Source: Gnetum montanum
Lineage: Eukaryota > Streptophyta > Gnetopsida > Gnetales > Gnetaceae
Length of the DNA stretch: 64,000 nt
Assembly (NCBI GenBank): GCA_015680685.1
Contig: MNCI01022230.1
Location: 42,326-106,325, forward strand
Direction: 5' to 3'
The position numbers and the translations under genes are program-made. The number at the start of each line of letters is the position of its first letter. Position 1 is the first letter of the stretch. The notes beneath the pieces are model-generated. The model had not been told where the DNA came from and did no database searches. It saw only the letters and a program-made list of their open reading frames with translations. Shown here piece after piece: positions 1 to 9,550 of the stretch.

Positions 1-470
1 GTACTCATCCTGCATTCTAGGAGGCAAGGATGAGAGAAACTAATTGTGATGAGCAGCCGGTTCCTTGATTAGCTATACACATTCATCAATTCTTGTAATC
101 AAGTCATACTCATGCCACGCTAATGCAGGTAAGAAATAACAAGTAATAAATCCTATTCCATGCACTGCAAGGATTATCCACAAAGCTCATCTTTATTGCC
201 GTACACAACTTGCGTTCAGGTACAAAGCTACCTGAATAAAGATCCATTTACTTGGGGGCTCCTACTACAGGCACATGGAAAATATTCTATCTCTGGAGTG
301 ATCAAACTGCCAGAGTTTCCCTACTTTAAGCCTAGGATGGGAAATAAGGGGAGTGCTACCTCTTATTTATAGATTTGGCGGTGGACAATGATATCGTGTA
401 CGCGATATCGCAAGGGACGATGCGATATCGCGTACATGAGATCACGGCTCATGCAAATTTTATCTCATCA
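1..470 (-). repeat. LTR-X, reverse-strand copy, cut by window edge
   Basis: Read on the minus strand, this matches the LTR at 4681-5572: the same opening (TGATGAG then AATTTGC), GATATC-rich U3, a TATAAATAAGAGGT box (plus-strand 364-372), then the same 'GTTTGATC..CTCCAGAGATAGA' stretch. It ends in CA at 470 on the plus strand and continues beyond base 1. The GATATC array is much shorter than in the other copy. No polypurine tract is visible past 470, so this is a 5' LTR or solo LTR rather than a 3' LTR. The short open frame at 160-372 is only LTR sequence. Confidence 0.75.
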
Positions 471-1043
471 GTTATCATAAAAAATTGCCAAAATTCCACA
501 AAAAATGACCAAAACTAAAAACCCACTTTGTAGTATCTTACGGAAAAATTCATAGAGAAATAACCGTAAGTCAAAATCAGGTGGCTCAAAAATCCACTTG
601 GCCATTAATCATAGTACTATAATTCTATAATGACAAAATCCAAAAAACATAAACCATTTGAACATGAAAAAAATCCAAAATTGGTGTTTCTTTTTTCCCA
701 AAACCATAGAAAAATGCCCAAAAATAGTAGAAACAAATTTTTAATTCAACATAGACCAATTCCATAGCCCAAGCAGCATTAAAAACCCATAAAAATGGCC
801 TTGATCTAAAATAGGATTTTTAGAAAATTTGAAAACAACCAACACACGAAGCCCTACAACAAAAAATGCCTAAGTTCCAAAGAAAATTTCATATAAAAAG
901 GCTAGAATGTGTGTACCTAGGTGTCATGTTGGTGGAGCTCTTGGTAATCATAGGTCATGGTAGACTAGAGAGGGTCTAGGTAGCATTTTTAGCCTCTTCC
1001 AAAGCTAGGTTCTTGGTATTAGAAGCCTGTTGTCCTTTTGGCA
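471..1043. other. AT-rich spacer, no gene seen
   Basis: A-rich sequence with many 'aaaaatgcccaaaa' type words and stops in all frames. Nothing recognisable as coding or structured. It separates the reverse LTR-X copy from the copia LTR and is probably old transposon interior. Confidence 0.5.
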
Positions 1044-2197
1044 TGTCATAACCTTAAGAAAAATGACGAACATGGAATGTTGTGGATTGTGATGATTTTG
1101 AAAGGCATGGATGAGAACTCAAGAAATGAGATCTACAAAGAGATGTCAAAGTAAAGACTACTTGGATAATATTAGAGGATAGATAAACATGAATAAAAAT
1201 GAAGGCTAAATGAAGATACCTTGAGGATTGGGAAGAAGACAAATTGAAAAGATGAAGACTTAGAAGCTAAAATGCAAAAATTGAAAAAATGTCTACTACT
1301 TTTAGGAGGCATCTCCATTGTAGAATAGATGTCTCCATAGAGATGTCCCACTTTTGGAGAAGATGTCTCTCTATAATTAAAGTCAATTTTAGAGCGACAT
1401 CGCAATTTTGAAAAAAAACATCTACAGTAGCCATTAGATAGCCATTGCATGAATTCTGAGGTGTTTTCGAAAACTCCAAGGTTATAATAACGGTTCAATC
1501 TCTTGGGTATTAGGTAAAGATTAAGAAACTATTGTTAACATTAGAGCCATCATTATCTATGCTATTGTATTATATTTGTGTACTTCATTTGTGATTTCAT
1601 TTGCTTGATTGTTTGTAGAACTATGCTTTAAAGTACAAGAACCTATACTTTAAGTTATACTCTTTCCTTGTGTTTTTTTTCTCTTTCTTATAGTCCTACA
1701 GGGTTGATGTGCTTCTTATGAGAAGGCATTGTCATTGAGCTTATTGGAATCCTATGGGATTGAATGTTTTTGTAGCATCAAAGAACTCCATAGTGAAGAT
1801 CAATTTTATAAAGGTTATGGGATCCTTAAAACAATATTATAAGCTTGTTAGGACCTTTTGGGGTTGAGTGGTTTCATAGTGATGAAACACTCTAGAAAGG
1901 AGCTCAAAGATTATAAAAGGTGTCATGCCCTTGAAACCAAATTTTGAGCTTGTTGGGACCTTGCAGGATTGAGAGATTTCATAGTGATGAAACTCTTCAT
2001 TGTGGAATTGAAATCTTATAAAGGTTTTGATGTTCTCTAAATCACATTATAGAAAAAAAAAAGTCTAGAGGTGTGCAAGAAATCTACCCTCTAAGTGTGG
2101 AATACCGAAGTTGGGGACCCATGTAAATTTTATTTTTAATTTGATGGCTACAACACATTTTAATTGGGGAACTTATTCAACCCCCTTCTAAGTTCTA
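1044..2197 (+). repeat. Ty1/copia-type LTR (5' LTR)
   Basis: The start TGTCATAACCTTAAG and the end (ATTCAACCCCCTTCTAAG) are repeated at 44769-47700, and the start again at 63479. The terminal 'TATTCAACCCCC' word is typical of plant copia LTR ends. It is followed at once by a degenerate initiator-Met primer site and a copia gag, which sets orientation and makes this the 5' LTR. Length is 1154 bp, against about 1160 bp for the 44769 copy after its insertion is removed. The minus-strand open frames at 1054-1498 are chance frames in the LTR. Confidence 0.75.
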
Positions 2198-2206
2198 GTT
2201 CTTAAG

Positions 2207-2218
2207 TGATATTGAAGC
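2207..2218 (+). promoter_or_regulatory. Degenerate tRNA-iMet primer binding site
   Basis: TGATATTGAAGC lies 10 bases after the LTR end and is followed by CTGGTACCTCC. It looks like the common copia site TGGTATCAGAGC with several substitutions. Position and following context fit; the match itself is poor. Confidence 0.45.
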
Positions 2219-2261
2219 CTGGTACCTCCAGTTTTAAATGTAATAACTTAGGAGTGAACAA

Positions 2262-3146
2262 TGGAATAAGGATCATACATCAAGTCACCAATATTCAATG
2301 GGATCACCTTTACATGATGGAAGACTCAAATGCAAAAATTCTTTAAGTATGTGAGGCTCATAGCTTTGGTATTTATCTTAGATGGATGCACCCAATGCAT
2401 TGGCAACATTTTGGAAGAAAGGGTAAGAGTAGAGGTAAGTAATCTAAATTTTCAAATTTTGATACTTTTTCTATGGAATGTTGGATATGTGGTGGAAGAG
2501 ACCATATGGCCTTCGAATTCCCCAGTGCTTACAAGCTTCAAGAGAAAGAGTATAGTGAAGAAAGGAGAAGAAGTAACATCCATACAAGTTGGGATGATGA
2601 AGAGGAATATACTGAAGAAGACAAAAAGGAAAAAGTTATCTACATTAGTTGGGATGATAGAGATCAAAGAAAAGAAGAGGTGGAGGATGATGTGAAAGAT
2701 TCACATCTCAATTTTATGACTCTCATAGATGATGATGTTATCCTTTCAGATGATGATCAATTTGAAAATCAGGAGGAGAGGTATGACCTATTGTGTAAGG
2801 AACTTTTGTCTTTTCAAAGTCTATGTATAAATTTGAATAAGCAAATAAAAACCAAGGATCAAGACATTTCTTCATTAAATATAATGATTTTTGATCTCAC
2901 AAAATAAATCTTAGACCTAAGGCTCGAGAATAAAAAGCTAACCCTATCTTATGAGTAGATTAATGAAGAACTTGCAAATGCTAAACATGAAAATAAGAGG
3001 CTGCTCATAGGAAAAGAATCTCTTTGAATAGTTCTTGGACAAGGATAGAGTCCAAATGATAAAATTAAACTAGGATGCTACCGACAAGAACAAGTGTTCA
3101 CAACAACCTCATATGAATAAGATACCACTTCAAAAGTTAAGGTAAC
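2262..3146 (+). pseudogene. gag: Ty1/copia gag remnant with zinc knuckle
   Basis: Nucleocapsid/capsid protein of a copia element. The N-terminal part is broken by frameshifts (2262-2470). From 2473 a 144-codon frame opens with CWICGGRDHMAFEF, a CX2CX4HX4C zinc knuckle whose last Cys has become Phe. A strongly acidic stretch follows (about residues 30-110) and then a coiled-coil-like Leu/Ile/Lys region, both usual in gag of this group. Stops interrupt it near 2905 and 2956. The reading is cut at 3146, where the LTR-X element begins; sequence from about 42367 may be the continuation. No protease or integrase is seen before the break. Confidence 0.65.
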
Positions 3147-4079
3147 TGATGAGTCATGAATTTGCATATTATTCATGATATTCTTTCCCTTATTACTATC
3201 CCTCTGATTCAACATTCCTATGAATCATCACATAGCCTTTTTCTCTACCATCTAAGGTCCTTATTGATAAATTCCACACCATCATAATTTTCATTCCTTC
3301 AAAACTAGTTGAATTACCCTGGAACCCTTTAACAATTGTCCAGATGTCCTTAGTTTACATTTTTTATTTTCAAAGAAATATTAAAAATTCAGTACATTCT
3401 CTAAGTGCCCTAACTTCAATGAAAATATATATACGTGACTCCCTTGTGCTAATCAACATCATTTGAAATTGTTCACACAGGGGAAGTTTTTCAAGTCCTC
3501 TCTATGACTCGCAATTACATGTCCCTTGCTTTGATATCCATAACTCACTCATTGGTACTCTGATTTTCATTTCGTTTGAACCTACTTGAACCTGGAGTGT
3601 TCAGCTTAGTCGTGGGGGAGGGGCACATGCCGAATAGGGCATAAATGTTTTGAAATTCCTCATCACCCAAAGGAAATTATTAAGGGTAATTAGTTATAAA
3701 ATAAAGAATAAAATGTGTCAAAAATAATTTCATCCCCTTAGCTATACCGGAAAATTAAAATTGGAAACCACCTAAGTCATAGGACTCATTATTACAATAT
3801 TTTGAGAAAGATCACACAAATATTAAATAAATTAATTAATTAAGACAAGTAGTAAGGTAAGGTATAACCTAACTTTGGTAACAACCTTACTAATGATTGG
3901 TCCCGTGTGATTGCAAATGGCCTTGAAACGTGGACAATAGGAAGGTCCTACTCAAGGTGTGATCAAACAACCTAGGAGAGGTGAAGGACAAGTTCCTACC
4001 AAACCACATGCAGAGTAGGAGGAACAAACATTTAGTATCCACCAAGAAGACCCTGATACTGTACAATCAAGGCCTACCC

Positions 4080-4500
4080 TCTCTATAAGCGGTGCGTATT
4101 ACTTAGGGAAAATGTATCAATTTTGGCAAAAAAAAGAAGAAGGCACCATGGTTAACATTTCTGGTGTGACTATTCATTTCTCTGTTCAAGCCATTTTGGA
4201 AGTATTAAACCTTCCGAATATAGGGCCAAAGGTTGCTTAGAACCAGTTGGAAAATTTTAGACCTGAGCAACTTAATAAACTATTGATAGAGAATAAAAGG
4301 ATGGAGAAAGAAAAAGAGAAGGCTAACTGAGATGCCTCTATGGCACAAGCGCAAACTTACACACATGCCAAGCCACTCAAGGCCTTACAAGAGGAGAAAC
4401 TCTAGGCCACACTTGAACGCCATCAAATCCCAAGAACTGAAGCACAAGAAAAGGGAAAGACAGCTATGGAGGAGCCACCACCACCAGGAACTACATGAGT
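4080..4500 (+). pseudogene. Broken coding remnant inside LTR-X element
   Basis: One frame reads GAYYLGKMYQFW, then VNISGVTIHFSVQAILEVLN, then a charged E/K-rich segment and PPPPGTT, interrupted by stops near 4239, 4328 and 4409. The 'V.V.G..I.FS...I...L.LP' pattern is reminiscent of the region found in plant transposon-derived proteins and in some gypsy gag proteins, but I cannot assign a family. The 87-codon open frame at 4332-4595 is in a different frame and is probably chance. Confidence 0.35.
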
Positions 4501-4667
4501 TCCACCAATTTTGTAATCATAAGATTTTTTTTTGTGGTGTGTCTAAATTTTGTTTTAACTCCACACTAAGGCATGAATCCATTCTAGTCAGTTAATAATC
4601 CCATACCTATCCACTGTGTAATCAATGGAGCTTGTTCTCTCTGTAACTCAAGGACAAGTTTTCATTC

Positions 4668-4680
4668 AGTTGTGGGGGTA
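4668..4680 (+). promoter_or_regulatory. Polypurine tract of LTR-X element
   Basis: TTGTGGGGGTATGG directly precedes the LTR start at 4681, the expected place for second-strand priming. This supports 4681 as the start of a 3' LTR. Confidence 0.55.
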
Positions 4681-5572
4681 TGGTGAGTCATGAATTTGCT
4701 GGCTGTGATATCGCTGCTATGATATCACACCTGTGATATCACAGTGGTTGTGATATCCCATGGGCTACAATATCGCGGACATAATATCACACCCGCGATA
4801 TCACATTAGCTGCGATATTGCGTACACGATATCACATCAACTGCGATATTGCGGCCCACCGCAATGTCTATAAATAAGAGGTGGCTTTCCTAGTTTTAGG
4901 CACATAGAGTTAGACAGTAGTGAAACTTTGGTAGTTTGATCCCTCTAGAGATAGATTATTTTCTAGTGTTTGCCCGTAGTGTGGTAAATGTAATTGTACA
5001 GAATACTTTATTCGAGTGTGACGTACTTGGACACGCACATGACTCGTAATAAAGATTGAGATTACTTCATCATTGCATCATTCACTTTGTTTTTTTATTT
5101 ATTTAATTGTTATTTACTACTTTCCTAATTATTCTCTCTCACCCTTAAACTCATGTTAGAACGTGGAATGAGTAAGACTTGATTACGAGCATTTAAGTGT
5201 GACTACTTGGTAACCCAGTAGCATACCTAGGATCTATGCTTAGTAATCCCAGTGGTAGTCATGCACGAGGTCCAAGATGTGTATGGATGATCATCGCACT
5301 TAGGCTAGTTTAGATTCTCATACCCTTTCCTCCTAGTTTAGTTAATCTTACTTTCCATTGCCTTTAGGAGTAGCATTAGATTAGGACCACATCATACACC
5401 TCACTCTGGACTAAACCATACATGAAAAAGATAAAACTAGTCTAGGTGGGAAGATAGTGAACTACGACCTAAGGCTAATTGTCTAGGTACCACAACTAGT
5501 TCATCTGTAGAGTTTGACTGGATCACACGTGAACATGCTTGTATTCGTATGGTTGAGTGTAGGGGTACCTCG
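4681..5572 (+). repeat. LTR-X 3' LTR, broken by Tat-B insertion
   Basis: Starts TGGTGAGTCATGAATTTGC. U3 holds ten GATATC-like cores between 4707 and 4846. A TATA box CTATAAATA is at 4868-4876, then an R/U5-like segment shared with 1-470. It is split at 5572 by Tat-B; the last 28 bases would be 42333-42360. Estimated full length is about 920 bp. The 64-codon frame at 5514-5708 runs across the junction and is not a gene. Confidence 0.65.
4868..4876 (+). promoter_or_regulatory. TATA box of LTR-X
   Basis: CTATAAATA followed by AGAGGTGGC; the same box is present in the reverse copy at 364-372. Confidence 0.6.
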
Positions 5573-7165
5573 TGAAACAACCAAAAAAATTAGAAGTCAT
5601 TCTCGCTTCACCAAGCCTTATGATTCGTGTAGCACTATAGAGGTTCTTCGAGAGGAGAATTCTCTAAACTCAGAATGGCCAGTTCGGAAAATTTTCTACT
5701 TTGGGTGAAAACAAGCTCTATGGATCATCTTGCCTGTCCACCCAAGTAGTGTGCCAAGCTGAGAACTTGCTTAGAAATAATACGCAGAGTTGACAGTGGT
5801 GCTCAGGATGCACGAAATAGTTTAGTAATTTTTCTGAGTCACAAAGTCTGCTATGCTATATTATGCCTTGCTATGTAACATAGCAAGCTTCAGAAAACGA
5901 TCACAAAACTTAGTGCTACGCTATGCTATGCTATGCAGCGTAGCACAACATAGTAAAAACTACATGATCGATCCCCTCGCCCGACTTCAAGTCCTTCAGC
6001 AATGTCTCTTTCAGTCAGAAAGTGGTGGACCATGTTTATTACAATGCTACGCTGAGCTACATGGCACAACAAGGCATAGCAATTCTATGGAAGTGACAGA
6101 AGGAAACTCAAATGGCAAGATCAGCAGGTTGACAAGTTCTGCAGTGCAGGAAGAAAAGTTCATAGATTGGCAAAATTTTTGCAACTAAGGCTGGTCACTA
6201 TGCTATGCTATACTACGTAGTGTAGCATAGCGTAGCAAGTATGCAACACACATGTAGCAGGAGACATGACAAGATGCTACGCTATGCCGAGCATGCTATG
6301 CTATGAAGCATAGCAAAACACACGGGTGGTTGTGTGACATCAATGCACTTCACCTAATTGGACTGTTGGAACATGTCTCTAGACACTAATGGTGCAATTA
6401 CGGCATGGAAAGATCAGAGTTAAGATGTGGCAAGCTCGCATTAGAATAGTCATGCAAGTCCAACGGTCATGCATGGCACGTGCAGCACAAGTAACTCAAC
6501 GTGGGCCCAAGGCACGTGGCATCCAAGCCACCCCTTTTGTGTGCCCTTTAGCCCTATAAATATCCCAACGAGCAACGCTTGAGAGGTTGGCCCCAGATGC
6601 TTTAAGAAAAAAAGCATTGTAACATTGAGCAATGAGCATTGTAAGCTTTCTGTTTGACATTGCAAAAGTTAGCATTTTCAGCTGGCATTTTGTTTTGTCC
6701 CCTTTCTACCACCTTGGTAGATGTTTCACAATGTCAGCTCCCAATTCTATGCCCAAGCACATCACCATTTTGCTCTACATGCCCTAGTTACTCTTGGGAT
6801 CTCTGCACTCCTCAACACTGTGCAACTGACTATATCCATCTTGATAGAGTAGGCTTGTAGCTTTGGAGCGGTGCATTTTTCCAACTACATTTCACTTTTT
6901 TTTCTGCTTATTGCTGTGTTTTTACATTATTTTTTTCCTTATTTTCATTCAAGAATTACTTCGTGCTGCTATTCCCATTTTCAAACTATATGTTGCAAAA
7001 GGCTATATAGATGCTGACTAAGTCCCTGTTTGATCGACCAAACCATTCAGGGTGCTTCGTATCCGCTCACACCCAGCACCACCATCTTGTGGATACGGGG
7101 TTAAAAATGTCGCATCCACTAGCCCCTCAGTGTTTTTCCAGCTGTCAACATTTTTGGGCGCTATA
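5573..7165 (+). repeat. LTR1: 5' LTR of Tat-B
   Basis: Begins TGAAACAACC and ends GCGCTATA (GTCGCTACA in the 3' LTRs). It pairs with LTR4 rather than LTR2/LTR3, for example 'TACTTTGGGTGAAAACA' and 'CAGAAAACGAT'. Dense in GCTATGCTA/TAGCATAGC inverted repeats (5852-5955, 6186-6320). TATAAATA is at 6555-6562. The open frames at 5853-6188, 6450-6665 and 6654-6860 lie wholly in the LTR. Confidence 0.9.
6555..6562 (+). promoter_or_regulatory. TATA box of LTR1
   Basis: TATAAATA in the context CCCTATAAATATCCCAAC, conserved at the same place in LTR2 (8232), LTR3 (25390), LTR4 (41716) and the solo LTR (46490). Probable start of the genomic RNA. Confidence 0.7.
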
Positions 7166-7267
7166 GTTTTCTAGCACTAGAAGGAGGACGTTTGCTACAT
7201 TTTCTGTGTGTCATGGTAGTTCTGTAAGCCTTCTTCACCCTGATAAGCATTAGCGTAAATGTGACAC

Positions 7268-8907
7268 TAAAACACCGTAAAAAATTCAAAGTCATTCTTG
7301 CTTCACCAGGTCTTGCGATTCATGCAGCACCATGGTAGTTCTTCAGGACGAGAACATTCTGAGTTCAGGTTGGCCAGTTCAGCAAATTTTCTACTTTAGG
7401 TGAAAATAGGCTCTACAGATCATCCTACTTATCCACCTAAGTAGTGTGCCGAGTTGACAACCTGCTCAGAAATGACACATGGAGTTGGTAGTAGCATTTT
7501 GGATGCACGAAATAGTTCAAGAAGTTTTCTAAGTCACAAGGTCTACTACGCTACGCTACGCCTCACTATGTAGCATAGCAAGCTTCAAAAGATGATTGTG
7601 GAACGAAGCGCGATGCTACACTACGCTACGTTACGTAGTGTAGCATGACAACAGCTTCATAGCTAGTCCCCACATCCAATTTCAAGTCCTTCAACAATGT
7701 CCCTTTCCATCAGGAAGCGGTGGACCATGTCCGCTGCTACACTATGTTGAGCTACATGGCGTAGCAAGGTGTAGCAATCCTATGGAGGAGACAGGAGGCA
7801 GCTCAAAGGGTAGAAATAATAAATTTTGCAAGTCTTGCACCGCAGGAAGAAAATTTTGCAAATTGGTAAAGCTTTCGTGACTAAGGCCAGTTGCTACACT
7901 ATGCTATGCTATGTAGCGTAGCATAGCGTAGTAAGCATGCAACACACATATAGCAGAATGCACAACAAGATGCTACGCTACAAAGCACAGTAGGGCATGT
8001 GGGTGGTTGTGCGACATTAATGCACTTCACCTAATTGGACCGTTGGCACACATATCCAGATGCTGACAATGCAATTATGGCTTGGTAGGCGCACAGTTAT
8101 GGCATGGAAGGCTCACATTACAACGGTCATGCAAGTTCAATGGACATGCATGGCACGTGCAGCACAGGCAAGTCAATGTGGGCCTAGGGTATGTGGCATC
8201 CAAACCACCCCTTTTTGTGTGCCCTTGATCCTATAAATACTCCAACAAGTGGCATTCAAAGGGGTTTGAATTTCTTTTAACAAGGAGCATTCAGAAAGTT
8301 CGAAGATTTTCTGATTTCTTCAGCTTTCCCACTCTCTGGCACTTAAGTTCTCTCTCCGGCACATTATAACATCAAGCATTGTAAGCTTTCTATTTGACAT
8401 TGCAAACAGTTAGCATTTTAGCTAACATTTTGTTCCGTTCCCTTTCTACCATCTTGGTAGAATCCCTGCATTGTGAGCACTCAAGGCTGCACCCAAGTGC
8501 ACAACCTATTTTTCTCTACACGTCTTGGTTACTCTTGGGATCTCTGCACTTTGCCACCCTGTGCAACCGACTGTATCCACGTCGATAGAGCAAACTTGTA
8601 GCTTCAAAGTGGTGCATTTTTCTAACTATATTCTATCTTGTTTCCTACTTATTGTCATGTTTTTGCACTATTTTTCCTACTTTATTTACCCTCAAGTATT
8701 ACTTCACGCTTTCATTTCTATTTCCAAATCATACGTTGCAAAAGGCTATATAGACTTCGTTTAAGTCCCTGTCTGATCAACTAGATTGTTCAGGGTACCC
8801 CGTATCCGTACACACCTAGCACGGCCTTCCTGTAGGTACAGGGTCGAAACTGTCGTGCCCATCGACCCCTCGGTGTTTTCCAGTAGTCGATGTTTTTGGT
8901 CGCTATA
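7268..8907 (+). repeat. LTR2: 5' LTR of Tat-A
   Basis: Begins TAAAACACCG (TG mutated to TA) and ends GTCGCTATA. It pairs with LTR3. It holds GCTACGCTACG inverted repeats around 7548-7650 and 7890-7990, and TATAAATA at 8232-8239. Immediately after, GGTTTCTAGTGCTAGGAGG also follows LTR1, marking the shared start of the interior; a TGGTGCC primer-site-like word lies at 8936. Open frames at 8394-8764 are LTR sequence. Confidence 0.9.
8232..8239 (+). promoter_or_regulatory. TATA box of LTR2
   Basis: TATAAATA in ATCCTATAAATACTCCAAC, aligned with the boxes of the other Tat LTRs. Confidence 0.7.
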
Positions 8908-8999
8908 GGTTTCTAGTGCTAGGAGGAGGGCCTTTTGGTGCCTTTTCTATGTGTCACTGTAGTTCTGTGAGCCTTTTTCACCCTAATACATGTAAGCAT

Positions 9000-9425
9000 A
9001 TACATGACACCCTTTTGTGGTTGTTTGTGCTTTGCACGGTGTAGATCGGTCGCCTTGATGGTTCCTCAGGAGCCCTACAGAACACAAGGCCTCTGATTGT
9101 TGGCTAACTAGCTCATTTTATGGTTGTCTTGCATGCGCTCTATACCCCATCTCATGTGGTACAGATCAGGTGCATCGATGGTCCCTTAGGGATCCTGCGA
9201 GACACAAAGCCTTCTTAACCACTAGTTAGCTTGCCCATCTTACGGTAGTCTTGCATGCATTCTGTACCCCATCTCGTGTGGTGCAGAGCGGTCGCTTCGA
9301 CGGTCCCTTGAGGATCTTGCGAGACAAAAAGCCTTCTTGATTTCCAGTTAACTAAACTTATTTTATGGTAGTCTTGCATGTGCTCTGTACCTCATTACGT
9401 ACTATCTTAAACGTGACACCCTTTC
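9000..9425 (+). repeat. Leader tandem repeats of Tat-A, 123-bp period
   Basis: Three to four imperfect copies of a unit containing 'GTAGATCGGTCGC', 'GGTCCCTTGAGGA', 'ACACAAAGCC' and 'GTCTTGCATG'. The word GTCTTGCATG starts at 9125, 9248 and 9371, giving 123-bp spacing. It lies between the 5' LTR and gag, so it is untranslated leader. Tat-B has the same repeat at 26071-26440. Confidence 0.75.
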
Positions 9426-9550
9426 GTGGTTATTTACGCTTCGTGTGATGTAGATCGGTTGCGTCAATGGTTCCTCTGGAATCCAACAAGATGTAAAGCC
9501 TTATTTTTGTTGTTTTTTAGTCTCTTTGTTCTTTTTTCACTTGTTGCACA

